The position numbers and the translations under genes are program-made. This document shows, piece after piece, positions 11,319 to 24,446 of a stretch of DNA of 64,000 nt. The stretch's first letter is position 1; the number at the start of each line of letters is the position of its first letter. The DNA is from Blasia pusilla. Lineage: Eukaryota > Marchantiophyta > Marchantiopsida > Blasiales. The notes below the pieces were generated by a model that was given only the letters and a program-made list of their open reading frames with translations, did no database searches and was not told where the DNA came from. The stretch spans positions 24,180,001 through 24,244,000 of the forward strand of contig CM114274.1 of NCBI GenBank assembly GCA_050084515.1. Reading direction: 5' to 3'.

Positions 11319-14214
11319 CAAGAGAGGCACGGCACTCGAGAAGAGGCTATAATGGTCTCACGAATCCACATTTATGTTTTGTTTATGTGGGAGAATCTGG
11401 AGTGGTAGAGGGGAGCGGAGGAGAGGAAAAGAGTTTAGGCGCACATGTGGAAACGACTCCGAAAAGGCGACTTTGTCTCGCGCCTATTTGTCGTGCCTAT
11501 GGATGAGTAGCACCATTTTTGAGAGTTGTGGATGAGTGCAATCATACCCATGGTTTACTTAGTCAGCTCGTTTTTTTCCCTCCCTTTTTCAGCACCTGAG
11601 TTCACCGTGGCTGTCTATAAATAATGGTAATGTAAAGCTCAACATCATGATGAATATAATCGACACTTCACCTCATTTCATCCCCTAGTTTAAATTACTA
11701 GTAGGGTGTTCGTCCTATGCACGGTGGTACTGCCACTATGTATTTAGAAAAATTTAGGGACATTATCAGACGAAATACGCAAAATCTTAATACTCCCATT
11801 AGTAGATAGACTTTCCCCCCTTCTCCTTAACCATGGAAGAAAAATCTCATTAAATTTTAACCCAATAAGTTTATGAATATTTTTTATTCTTAACTCTAAT
11901 TTTACATGCACCTCAACATCATTCCGACGGACTTCCACCCCCTTTACCTAATTTTTTTTCTGTAAGCACTCCTCGTATTAAACTGTGAAATCGAGACTCG
12001 TGTAAGGAGTTTCACATTTTTCAAATAAATTATATGGGGGTTTGTCATAAATATAATCCGGGAAACCTTTCAAATCACATTTCGATTTCTAGAAAATCTC
12101 CCGAAATTTTCTCCATGAATGCCCACGGGAAAATATTTTAGAAATTATTTCTAATTTTTTTACAAAAATATTTTCCAAAAAATGATGTTGAAAATATCGA
12201 GATAAAATGTTTCGGGAAATTTCCATCGAGACCACATTTCATGCCTTTTCCTTCTTATTTGGTTACGGGATAACATAGATTCTCCACCCCCACAAAGAAC
12301 CCCTTCCAACCCTTGAAGTGTTTAAAACGAGTGGACAATATACACATGAAAATAAATTGCAATTTCATATCTCTTAAATTGTAACAAAATTAAAATTAAA
12401 ATTTTCAAATGTAAATGTAAAAGTTAGTGAGTACTTATTCACTTGGTGCCCATTGGAAAAGTATTAAGTAGCGAAGCGTGTTTGATTTTTTTCTCAAAGC
12501 CATGGTTTCCTAGCTATAATGCACTTTTTAATATGTTTACCAAAATTACACATATCCTACTTCGCTCGGAAATTTGGGAATTTTCGGAAAAAAGAAATTT
12601 TATCATCGAAGTTTCTTCCAAAAAATGTAGTTATAAAGTATGCCATCAAAATTTACGTTAACCAAGAAAGCGACCTATCAGAATTTTTGTAATTTGTGCC
12701 CTAATAGTAACACCAAATTGTTTTCCATGTTGCAATATATGCATGGGGTAGATTTGGAAATGATCTATGTACTAATTGGAGGATGCAGTTTTATGCAACT
12801 CCAAAAATAATTTTGATCATTTCAAAGAGGTCGTCTAAAAATTGGTAAGGAAAGTTCAAGGTTTAAACTTTTAGGAGTTAAGTTCAAACATGAACGATTA
12901 ATAACGGACCCCTAAGGGATCACGGTCCCTCGGGGGTCCTTACTAGTATTGATTAAACCTGAAAAATCGCCATTATTGCGAAGAATTTACCTCATATTTC
13001 GTGTGAAAATTTCAAAACCAGCCCGTAAAATTTAGTGTTTGTATATAATATTGCTTATCATGTGGATTCTCCTCCCAAAATCTAGTTTGTTAAATATTTC
13101 AAACGAGGATAAGGGAATGTGTGGTAGGTGTTTATTTATTTATGCCTCGAGAATATTACATCCGATTTGTAATCTTGTGAATAGATCCCTATGAGTGTGG
13201 AAAGGTAAAAATGGACAAACACACTGCACCGAGCAACCATTTTGTGAATCTTCATATTTTTCTTTATTTCCAGAAAATAAATAACGAAATTCCACGGCTG
13301 CTTTTCCCATGGACGAGTCAACATTCTCCGGAGCCAAGGCTCAATTTCTTTGTACAAGAAACCGTTTCACTTTAGATCTACCGTTAGGGTTAGCTTTTAT
13401 TCCTCAAGGAATATTCTAGGAAAAAGGGTGATGAGATGGAATTGACTTATGTCATAGGAAGGAATCGTCATTGGAATTAAATATAAGTCTACAAATCGTG
13501 ACCATGGGATGCTTAAGTCTATGTCTAAAATAAAACTTACTTGACCAGTAGAGAAGCATTTTCACTTTTACCAGCAAAGAGAATCCAACAAATTTGGGAT
13601 GGGTTGGAAAATTGCATAGAAAGATGAGTTCATCACTTTGGTACTCAATCGAACTAGCTTTGCGCAAAGTAGTAGCTCATGATCATACGCAATGGACTTT
13701 CTTCCAAATATTAAAAGAAAATAGGAATGTTGTAATTTTCTAATTAATTATTTTTTCTTCATGCATCGATATGGCCACCCGTATGGCTCCCAAGTATCCT
13801 CATATGGCTTTCGGTGGTTTGTTGAACCGGGGGTGGGGGGGGAAGTATCGTCTCAAGCGGCACTTTTCGTTCTAGAGATCGAATGTCGTTTTATCTAGTG
13901 GCGATAACTTTGCAATCAAAACCGAGTTTCTCCAAAGCATAAAACCGAGTTTGTATGGGGTTTTTTATAGTTGAAAATTTATTAGACATCATATTGACAT
14001 ATCTCTACTGATGACAACGTTGAATCCTACCTATTGGCTAGCCAGAAGCGTGGGAAACTGATTTTGAGCGGTGGTGTCCACCCCATACGAGAGTCCGCTG
14101 TCCCCATATTAAGTAGTCCTATTACTTTCATTAATTATTAATATTTTCCCTGGAATGTGATTCTTACAAAAGGCCGGTTCTTTTTTAATGCCCTGAAAAA
14201 CGTGGAAATTCTTC
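11319..14214. other. AT-rich non-coding stretch
   Basis: No gene is supported. The open frames are short, show no family motifs and are interrupted on both strands. Confidence 0.5.
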
Positions 14215-14930
14215 CCAGGGGACAATTGATGTTCCGCTCCCGTTCATCCGATCCGGATCCCGTAAGGGCCGTAACTCACTACTTCAAGCACTTGTGACGA
14301 TACACGCGTGTTCCACGTGGCAGCGCAACACGGGTCCTCTTGTACACCTGGCCGCCGCTGTCGACAGTCGAACGGACCCGCAGACAAGCTTCCGACGGCT
14401 TGCGCGGACTCGGGTTTGTCGAAGGTTAAACCTTGGAAGGTCGTAGAGATCGACGGCTTGCACGAAGGATCGGGGAGGATCCGAACCATCCGACCGCAGA
14501 GAGCCAGCCAGGGGTTAAATTGTTCGTGTTATTACGCAACGGAACTCGACCACGGTAGACGCAGTTGCGGTGTAGGGTAGGAAGAAATCCGAAGCGCACC
14601 CTTGAATGCATATTCGAAACACTTTCGCTTCTCCAATTTTGTCTGTTTGTGTTCCGTGACTTCACTTTTGGGGACGCAGAAGCATTAATATGTGAAATAC
14701 GAAAAAAAAAAAAAAATATCGAAATTGAATACAGCGTTTCACCCGTAGATTCGGACGTCTACGTGGCCTCAGAAGCGACGACCACTTCAGTGAGGAGTGA
14801 CTTTGTGGGTCCCCCTCGCATCGGAGTCGTCAGTGGGGCGGCCAGGAGCTCACGTGGCACTGCATGGCAGGGGTCCACAAGGATATTGCTTTTTATGAGT
14901 GTTAATATTTCCAGAAGTTCAAAATAGTAC
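14215..14930. other. GC- and CpG-rich island of unknown content
   Basis: Base composition rises sharply compared with both sides. Open frames of 80-120 codons exist on both strands (14308-14580 plus, 14565-14927 plus, 14244-14489 minus), but none resembles a known protein. A run of 14 A lies near 14703. It could be an orphan promoter, a young insertion or a gene fragment. Confidence 0.35.
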
Positions 14931-15642
14931 TATTAATAATAAGCAAAGCAACTCACTCTTTTTTCCTTTGTTCACTTAAACAAGCGCCTCTTTGGAAACT
15001 CGATTGGAATGGTTTCAATTTATTTTTAAAATTTAAACCTGAATAAACGGGTACACTTATGAACACATGTGATTAAATCCTTGTGGTACACGTCTAGCCC
15101 TTGTGTAGAGAATACACCCGTGAGATAGCCCATGCATGGGAGACAAAGAGGTTACCCATAGCTTGTAGCTCAAATTCATTTGAGGTTGAGACAGGTTCAT
15201 ATACAATCACAATCAACCACTTTGTCATTTCTCCTTATGAGTTAAACAAGGTTTTTTTAAAGTTATTACTAAGTTTTTAGATATCTCATTGTTTTTCATG
15301 TTTCGAACAAATTTTATTGTTATTCTTATGACACATACTAAACTTAGAAGGGAATAGAAAAAGTGATAATGATTTCTCCTTTAATAGTATAGGTTGATAA
15401 TGCTTGCCATGCCATACAATCATAAGGGCATCGCTGGTTGGTTCATGAGAAACTTTCTTTGTATCTCAAGTATTATGTATGACGCACGACGTTCTTTCAT
15501 TCTATTGGTAAGAAGCGCAATGTATAGTGCAATCTCAGATTCATCATGCGACTTCACAACACGCATAATCACCATGCAAATCCCTACAATTATTACCAAT
15601 AGGGATTGTATGTATCAAGTAAAATTTCTTTAGATTAGATTA
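14931..15642. other. AT-rich non-coding stretch
   Basis: No coding or RNA feature is supported here. Confidence 0.5.
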
Positions 15643-15862
15643 GATTTTGTTTGTCATTGCATTTTCGTGGTACTTCTTTGTTTTTCCTTCTCCTTCAGCT
15701 TCGTGGAGTTTGAACCATGTATTTTTCTTCCACACTTACCGGATGCAATGATGTAAATATGCTAATACCTTTTCATTCATGATCCTTTTATGATCAATCA
15801 AATGTAATTTAGAAGTACCACGAAAATGCAATGACAAACAAAATCATTTTCGTGGTACTTCT
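15643..15862. repeat. 35-bp perfect inverted repeat plus a third partial copy
   Basis: 15643-15677 and 15811-15845 are perfect reverse complements with a 133-bp loop. A third copy of the last 17 bases (ATTTTCGTGGTACTTCT) follows at once at 15846-15862 in the orientation of the first arm. The layout is MITE-like or that of a hairpin precursor. No target duplication is evident. Confidence 0.8.
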
Positions 15863-17416
15863 ACCAAAATCAAATTTTTTTAGAAATCATTTTCTTTCTA
15901 TTTTCCATGCACTCTAAGATGGATAACCCATATGAAAATTGCATTTTCTCGCTGCACGTGCCTTACCTTTGGGTCTTATTCACTCATTTTCCTTTGCCAT
16001 TAGTATTGGATAATTGAGTACCCTTGTGGTGAAGAGTCTTTCGATAGGCCACACGTATTTTACAAATCATCACTAACTCAAGAAGTTGGTTCTTTTCCCA
16101 AGTTCTTACAACACATGTGTACTCCATTCCATGTCTTTGGTGTCATTTTTAGTTGGCACGAGGTTATTGCCTTCTTATTTAAAGATTTGAGCATCTTTAG
16201 AAAGATCTATGCCCTATTGACGATTTTACATAACATAATTTTCTTTGATATTGGTAGTGATATGTATTTAGGTAATTTTTTATTCATGGAACAATATATT
16301 TACAATGAGCCTCAATTTTCTATTTATTCAATTCATCATTTGTAAGTCATTTGAATGATGTTACAATCAAGCTTTACACAACTTGGTTTAGCATTGTTAC
16401 CCAATATGCTTCGTCAAACCTTTGCAATAAATATCTTAACCCACAAACTCTACACTAGTATGTTATGGATTTCATCCCAATGAATTTATTTTCCCCCTTA
16501 CTTCCTATTATCCCTACCTAATCCCATTTTCTTCTCTTTAATAGGAGATTAATATAGTCATGTATTGTATATTTATTTAATCCTTTTCCTCAAATCCATT
16601 TTAGTACTACCGATCCATCCTACCTTGTCTTTGAGTATTCACTAAGTGAAAAAATTATTACTTTTATCAATGAAGATTTGTAGAATATGTACTATCAAAC
16701 TACAAATGCTATTATCATGGTTTCATTAAATAAACATAGAGTAGGAATATAGTGCGTTTGTAACCTAAAGAGAACAACCAATTGTATTAAAATTGATGTT
16801 GGCAACAAAACTAAGGCACTTAATTAAACTTTTCACTTCAAATGAATCAAACCCATCCATAATCCCAAAGAAAATCCCTCCATCACTTTTTGAAAGTCAA
16901 GTTCTACTAGATTGTAAATAGAAAATTCCAAAAAAATCTCCGAAAATATAGTAATGTAGAATCTTCAAACATAAATAAAAGAGTAACATAGATAAATTTG
17001 ATATTTTTAATCTATAAATTTTAGACAATGAAATAAAAGAACTATTGTAGAATATTTCCTGGTATGATGACTTCCATGTTTATTCTATAGTATCTTATTA
17101 ATCTCTCCTACCTCATAATATAGATTGCAAACCCTGGAGAAACTTCCAAAATTGAGTGTTTATAATACGATTGAAGTTCGTGTCTTCTCCGGAAGTTCTT
17201 CCAATAGTCACAACAAGCAAGTTAAGTAGTGCAACTTAATGGTTGATAACTCTATGTGCATGCTTCCTTCTTATTCCTTTCTAGATCTTATTGTAAGAAT
17301 TTGAATGGTTTTCTATTCTCTTGAAGCTCTTTCAAAGTAGATTTGAAGTTTGGACCAACCTCTCAATTTTTAGTATGCTTTATGTGTTACACGTGTTTTT
17401 TCCATGTTATGTGTGT

Positions 17417-17417
<1 letters not shown>
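15863..17417. other. AT-rich non-coding stretch
   Basis: I see no gene. A 76-codon open frame at 16115-16345 shows no recognisable domain. Confidence 0.5.

Positions 17418-17497
<80 letters not shown>
17418..17497. repeat. (AG)40 microsatellite
   Basis: An uninterrupted 80-base AG dinucleotide run. The Arg-Glu repeat protein that one frame would give is only a reading of the microsatellite. Confidence 0.97.
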
Positions 17498-17501
<4 letters not shown>

Positions 17502-19099
17502 TTTCTAGTCGACGAGAAGTGGACTAGAGAACCCTACTTGGCTTATGAGAACCCTTCCACATATGTGATATTGACATCGTATCTGACAACATCTTCACAT
17601 CTAGATTTCCAAATTTTATGTTCGGGGTTGTCACTGAGGAGATTTGGTTTTTGAGTGAATGTCTGGAACTTATTTTTATGCAAATTCTCGACCAATGAGC
17701 ACAATCAAGGCACACACATGAAAGGCACACTAGGCGTACTCTCTCTCGAAAATGGACAATTGATGCCCTAGGTAGAGGACGCCACTACCATGGGGTTGAG
17801 ACCGCCCCCCACTATCCAAGGGGAGAGTTTAACCCGGGACCTTTTTCAAGAGAGATCTATATATGTAGTTAGGTATGGAGGGGACAAGAGGGACATGTTG
17901 ACATCCCTTGGTAACTTGGGAGGTCCCTTATCATCCCTTAGAAGCTTTCTAGGAACCTTGGAGAGGATATATCCCAAGGAGAAGCTTGAACAGACTCATA
18001 TTTCTAAAATGAAGCCTTTCTAAACATCGTGTTGGTTAGAGTTTTTCCGACATATATTAGACCTTAATTCCTCACATCGAGTATGGTGCATCTCCTTGCT
18101 TGAATACCAATCTTGTGGGTCTTGAAAATTGATATTCATTAGATCACACTCTCATTATTCATATGCACAAAAACACACTTATATTAGTCATGTTTATGGT
18201 CAACCAACCTTACATCTCCCAAGTCTGGATCTCGAGTCCTTCTCAAGCTTCATAGTTCTAGACAAGGTTAAATACTAACCTAACCCTTTACTCCACATCA
18301 CACGCAAGTAATTTAAGATTTGGGAAAAACTTCCTTGATAGTCTAAGGATATGGAACAACACTAAGGCGCTTGATGGTCATAAGAAGTGAATAGACCTCA
18401 AACAAGGCTTAATTAGAACTAAAGACATGAGCTATGGTTTAAGGTCCAAGGTCAGCATCCAAAACTACACTGCATGAAGTAGGCTTGTTGTGAAAACCGC
18501 AATGTCAACTTCTTAATCCATCTTGTGCCCTTACTTCATCCCTATAGTTCTTAAAGTGCAATTTAGGTTCTAAAATCCTTGATCTTATCCCTTATATAGA
18601 ATACTGCAAAATTTCAACCCTCCCTTTATCGAAGGAATTCCTCTTAGACTGCTCCCTTGATCTAAACTATCATTCCGACAATTATGGGACCATTTTAGGA
18701 CTTTTGCTTATTTCTTTGTATGGATCTTTAGTGCATTGTAACTAGCTTCTCACAAGATTACCAACTCCTTATATATCCCAAATATATCTTGGATCTAGCC
18801 ATTATGACATCAATCGTGGGGAACCCTCAAACCTTGAAACACTCAATTAGGTTTCGAGCTCGGTTGTACCTTCTTAGAGTTTAAATTATTGTGGGACTTG
18901 AGCTCTTCTCAAGTTCCACCCAATATTTGATCATAATTTCTATGACATATTGGATCATACTTTTCTAGGACATTTTCCAAGATGCCCAGTAAGCCCAAAT
19001 CTCACTTTTGCAACTCATTTCTGATTCATCAGACTCCTATGCGCTTCTATCTTAATATGAGCCCACTAGAGTTCTAATATTCAATGTTGACATCCATTT

Positions 19100-20400
19100 G
19101 GAGGGTTGTGAAAAATTATTAACTCCTGAGACACCTTCTATCCTGTCCATGTTGCTAATGGTAAAATTCTCCTTCAAGTTTGATTCTTTGCAACTCAACG
19201 TCAAACCCAAATCTAGCTTTGATGTTTGGTGGGATTCATAACCAACAAAGCCTACCTAAATGAGTTTTTTGGACTTGGTGGTTGACAAATCAAACTTCTT
19301 CACTAACCACAAGCTCAAGAAGGAATACAAAGCATACTTATCAATAAGAAAGTAACATAACATCAAAATTAATCTTGGTTCTTAGGTTCACAAGATTGGG
19401 TATCCTCTTGGTGAATTCAAGGGATGATTCTACGTGATCCCTAAAAAATTTTTAGCAACAAAAAAGCAATCATGCTCTATTTACTAACTTTAGGCTTCAG
19501 AATTCTTTAGCTATATTCTCTGATTCACCATAATTGTAACAAGTTTCTTTCGCTTTTATATAAGTTGAGTAGGTAGCTCTTTTCAACTTTGTGAGCGAAT
19601 TCGCTCACTTTGCTAAAAGGATAATGGGCTCTCCATGGTTACACTCAACCTCATTCTAGGCCCTCTTGAATATCCCCTTATTCTTCTAAATCTTTGTAAA
19701 ACTTCCAAGCTCAAATATTCTTTGGACTTCGACCTCTTTGTCGCCAATTTGGTCCGCTAATTTCAAGAGCTACTTTGACTTTGGTCTTTGGTATCTTGAA
19801 TATCCGAAAGAGGGCCTTTTATTTCTTTGCTTGAGACCACTGAAGAAGATGATTTTATGAGAAATTTTTCTCTAAGATGATCTTTTCCTCCTCCTTAGCC
19901 CATTGCGCTTCAAAGTAAAGCTTGAGTTTGGTGAGGAACTCCTCATCCTACATGAATTTTCTATTGTTGTGAATAGAGTAGGAAATTTCATTTTACAAAG
20001 CTTCTTGCTTGAGATGGATGCTTGATCCATCTCCAACTTGGTAATATGCTTACTCTATTGGGCCATTTGTTCCGACTTGATCTTCATAAGGTTTATTATT
20101 TGAACATAAAGTGCTAGGATATTTGAACTTGGAGCTGATGGACCCTTTCAAGGATTTGCATCTTGGAAATTCTCATGCTTAAAAATTCTTGGTGTATTGG
20201 GGACCACAATATCCTTCTTTGGCTCCTAGTCAATTGATAGTTTTTCTCTTGGTTTTTTGCGCTTGACTCAACATTTTGGAGACGATCCATCCATCGTCGC
20301 CATCTTCAAGCCTTGGTTTGTTCAAATCCTTTCCTTGTTTCTTGCATCCCTCCTCAAGTGTCAACACCTTAACTACAACCAGATGTATTCTTCTAAGCGT
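19100..20400 (-). pseudogene. Gag and protease remnants of the decayed Gypsy relic
   Basis: On the minus strand near 19948-19885 the translation EEFLTKLKLYFEAQWAKEE parallels KDFLTELELYFEAQRAIEQ in the chromovirus gag. Near 19260-19120 pieces such as GFVGYESHQTSKLDLGLTLS and LKENFTISNMDRIEGV parallel its protease. Many stops and frame changes interrupt the reading, so this is a dead remnant. Confidence 0.6.
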
Positions 20401-20445
20401 CTAGTCAACACATAAGACCCTAAGTTTATGTTCACCAAGGATTAA

Positions 20446-20456
20446 CTCTAATACCA
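20446..20456 (-). other. Primer-binding-site relic (initiator tRNA-Met type)
   Basis: The minus strand reads TGGTATTAGAG, one mismatch from the canonical TGGTATCAGAG complement of initiator tRNA-Met. It lies next to the LTR-like end starting at 20459. Confidence 0.6.
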
Positions 20457-22055
20457 TGTGTCGTGCACCTACTCCATGGAATCTTGTGTGTGATGGAAGC
20501 TTGCATTAAACTTGTCATGCTCTCATTATTGAGTTGCATCCAAACACATTCAAATAAGGGGTTCAGTCAAATATCCTTGCGTCTCTTGAGTGTGGGTTCG
20601 GGTCACCCTGAAGCTCAACAGATATAGACGCGGTCAAATTCCTATCTAACCCTAAATCTCCAACCAAGATTACATGTGGATAAAGTTTGTGACTTTATCC
20701 ACAAACTATTTCCCAAAATAAAGATACCATTCATGGCTATATGACCATATCTACAACACTCAAAATATTGGCACGCATCTTGTTAAACTTCTAATGATCT
20801 ATTTCCTCTTGGAACCTTGTCGGTCAGGGGAGTAATCCCTTGTAGGTTTGGGTTTTGATCTCTCTCTATTAGCACCCTTCCATTAAATCATCATGGTACA
20901 TGATTGTCTCAAGCTTCAATGTTACCCAACTTTATAGGTGTAGATCCGTAGTGGTGGTTCATGGAAGCAATCACCTCTCCTCCTCTTTGATACATATTTT
21001 TTATGAGTTATGCACGTACGATTACTTCATTGATATCCATTGGGTTATCTCAAATCACTTCTTGATGCACCTCCTCGTCAAGCCCTCTCTTGAATAGATC
21101 GATGGCTTCTGCTCCACTCGTGTCCAAATTCATATCTATAAGCCACTAAACTTTCATATTCCCCCTACTTTCCTCACCATTCCGCACTTCCCCATTTCTT
21201 CCTCCCCCCAACTCCACTCTCTTCCCCCTTATTGCCCTACTCGCCCTTTCCCTCCCTTCCACCATGAGCTATAAGTGTGGGCCTTATCTCTTGCAATACA
21301 TGTGGGTGGATATGCCCATACTAGTTCGTCCATGTCCATCCTAAGGATTGATTTTTCCGTTTTTGTGCAACTATGTTCCCAACGTAGGCAAGTCATGTAA
21401 GACTTGGGATATACTTCCTTGATAATCCATTGACTTGAAATGGCGACGATGTACATAGTAGTCCTAGATGCTCAATGGACCTAGCTCAAATGAGTCTCCA
21501 ATCAGAACGTAATATTCGAGACTCCGAGTCAAGTTTCAAGGTTGGGGTCCAAAATTGGACCACGTAAACTTAGTCCTTGACTTAGGCTTGTAGGCACTCT
21601 AGGCCTAAGCCATTGGTAAGACGCTAGTACTTACTTGTGGACCAACCTCCCTCATCCCTTATTGATGGTCATAGTTGTCCACGACTCCCCTGTTTGCAAT
21701 TACTAAGGGTACTGGTGTGAAGATTTCCCCTCCACTTTCATTTTACCCTATCTTCTACCTTTATATCTATCTCGTTCTTAGAATTTGTTGTGGGGAGAGT
21801 TTGTTGAATAAAGTGGCTTTCTATGTGCTTCAAATCTAGATGGATAGAGAGTTTCATCATGACTGTGTGTGTTCACGTACTAAGTTGTTATGAACTTGTA
21901 TTTGTAGTATGGATATCTCGTATCCCATATTTTTATCAATATTTTTGCGCTTCGGGTTTCACACTTTACCAATGACCCTCATTTCAAGGTAATGAATTGA
22001 ATATACACTATGTTATTCTCATATAAATGAGCATTGATGGTTGTCTGCAATTATC

Positions 22056-22093
22056 TGAGATTCTCCCATATTGGGTAATATGGGAGAATCTCA
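22056..22093. repeat. Perfect hairpin, 17-bp stem and 4-nt loop
   Basis: TGAGATTCTCCCATATT (22056-22072), loop GGGT, then its exact reverse complement at 22077-22093. The stem is perfect. Nothing nearby identifies it as a terminator or a microRNA precursor; the stem is too short for a typical plant microRNA. Confidence 0.85.
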
Positions 22094-22752
22094 ATTTGGG
22101 AAAGGTGAAATCTAGGAAGTAATAACTTAACCCTATCATCACTATAGGAAAGATTCAAAATAAGAGGTGAAGGATTGCAAGGAATAACAAATTTCCAAGA
22201 AAGTGATATGAAGAAGTTACTATTACAAAGGATTTTGAATCATACTAACAATCATCATACATTGGGTTCTATAATAAATATATACATGTCATGATGTACC
22301 TTGCTTTGGAAATGTGAAATGGTCAGAGGTATATAGTTTAGTGATTCATCTTATGGCATGTATTGTGGCCATAGGAGAATGCATTTATCCCTCTTGAAAT
22401 CGTCTCCTCTATTTATGACATCCTAGAAGTATTCATTTTCTTACACATGCTTGAGTTTACAATTCTACATTTTAATTGCAACTTGCATCTATTGGAGTGT
22501 ATGTGAATGAAAAAATTGGTGGCATTGGGCATTTGAGGGTCCAAGATGAGATCTATCTTTCTATTAAACCCTTATATTTTGATATAGGGAGCATCCCCAA
22601 TTTGCTCAACTCTATATTTATGATATTGAAAATGAATGGAAGAATCATGGAAGAGTTATGTGTAGATCTTTTGATCTTAATATAGACACCTTGAAAGGGC
22701 TACAAGCCATGTTACAAGAATGCAATCCATGTGTGAAGATCTTTCGTCATAT

Positions 22753-24425
22753 TGTCGCGCCCCTACTCTCCTTGAACGTCAATCTTTAGTGTTGCGGAAG
22801 CGTACGTTCAGTAGGTCACGAACTCATCGCTGATCTGCACCCAAACACGCACTCTCGTTAGTCGGGTCTGGGCCAACCAGCGTTCCAACCCACCGAATCC
22901 TCAACTCGGCGTCTCATCAAGCTCAACCTTCCTTAGTTCCTAGTTTCCAAAACATGGCAAGTCCTTCAAGACTTGGAACAGACTTCCTGGTTAGTCCAGG
23001 GATCTGTAACGGCACTTGCGCGTCTAGCGATCCCAACTGTTCAATGGTCCTTAGGTGAGTTCCGAACCGAGACCCAAGTAATTGAGTCGCGGGGTGGAAT
23101 CCAAGAGGGATGCCTAAAATCGTCTCAATGGACTTGGTGCAGGTTTTCCAACCCAACCCCCAAACTCGCGTTCCGTTCCATGCCCTTGAGCCGCCCCGCG
23201 GCGCCCAAAGTGGGGTTTGGGTTCCAAGCACTCTCAGAGACCTTCCCCCTTACTAGTACTTCTGGGGTTTTCCAATAACCCCTCCCCTTTGGGAAAAGAG
23301 GGTCGGACCCTTCATTGTGGCCCTCAACCCGACTCCACTTACAGTCGTTTTTGGGTTATATCTCGGTCGCTGCTTGTGCGTTTGTAGCGATCTTTGGTGC
23401 ATTTGGACCGGCTCTCCATAAGCTTTCCAACGCACCCTTATTTTTTCCAAACGCATCTTGGAGCTAAAAGTTATGGCCATAAATACAGTCGGAAACTCTC
23501 AAACGCTACTTGCGTTCCAAATCCGGATCTTTCCTTTGGCAACCCACTTCCTAGACTCGACTTCTTTCAAGTCTCATTCCGCGTTTGGTCCAGGTTTCTC
23601 AGTCGCGACCATAACATCTGAAACGCGACTCCTCGCTCGCGTCTCGTCTCTTGTCTCCTCTTTGAGACAACTCCAACGCGCAAACCATCTTAGCGTGAGC
23701 CCGCTAATGTTCCGATGTTCCGCTTGGCACTTGTTTGGTCATGAGGGTCGCGACACTCACCCCTCTTTTAGAGGTTGATGCCCTCATCAACGCAAACCTT
23801 TGTTATGTCAAGTCTCCTGGGCAGCCTACCCCTTGACATTGAATTGCGTTCTGGTGGCTAACCCGCAATTCCTCTTTGTCTCTAGTTGTCGCTTTGCCCC
23901 ACTTAGAATTATTAGCCTCTCCTCTTTGATAAGCCTGGACTAGTTCCAAGGAACTAACCTATCAAATAAGCTAACTAAGTGTGCAACCTTAGACTCTTCT
24001 TGACTCATTCCTGTAAACATCACACCTGTTTACCTGGTCCACAACTTGTACTACTATTGGGTCGCTCTCGTATTCGACTTAGGCGCGTCACTAAGTTTAC
24101 TTATGTGGCCACAAGTAAGATCACCCCAAGCCCCAAGATAGACTTCATCTGCCCCGCCGACGCTAGGGCCAGCCTGAGTGTAATCCAACACAAGGTCATG
24201 TTCTAGGTGCTTATCCACATACGAGCTCTCACCTCAAATACTCCTTGTCTGTCCTCTTGTCGTACATCCTAAGCCTATGATGAACGACTCATAGCCATGC
24301 ACTACCATAACAAATTGCAATCAACTCTGGCATCGAATCTCCAAATCCATACACTCATTTATTGCAACACTAGCATATTCTAGTTACAACGGCCTTCGGC
24401 CCAAGATTCCAGTGGTTACAAGTCA
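22753..24425 (-). repeat. 3' LTR of the chromovirus (about 1.67 kb)
   Basis: It begins on the plus strand with TGTCGCGCCCC and ends with GGTTACAAGTCA, giving TG...CA ends. The first 74 bases recur at 29131-29204 in the 5' LTR remnant with only a couple of G/A differences. A purine-rich tract on the minus strand (GAGGAGAAGCTAGAGA, just beyond 24425) is a plausible polypurine tract. The inner limit is inferred from that tract and the terminal dinucleotide. Confidence 0.75.
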
Positions 24426-24446
24426 TGTCTCTAGCTTCTCCTCATA

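Larger units (their letters stand above)
18100..21650 (-). mobile_element. Highly decayed Gypsy (chromovirus-like) retrotransposon relic
   Basis: This relic is related to the better-preserved chromovirus at 22.75-29.2 kb and lies in the same orientation. An LTR/primer-binding junction at 20446-20461 reads, on the minus strand, TGGTATTAGAG beside an LTR end GGTGCACGACA. The chromovirus has GGGGCGCGACA and TGGTATCATAG in the same places. Gag and protease traces lie at 19.1-20.4 kb. LTR-like phrases such as 'aagacttgg', 'acttccttgat' and 'caatggacct' recur near 18330 and 21400, as in the chromovirus LTR. RT and integrase were not found. The outer limits are estimates. Confidence 0.55.

Noticed and set aside
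17343-17654. Open frame encoding an Arg-Glu repeat
   Set aside because: It is a translation of the (AG)40 microsatellite.
22923-23778. Several overlapping frames of 75-106 codons on both strands
   Set aside because: They lie inside the 1.67-kb chromovirus LTR and show no protein motif.
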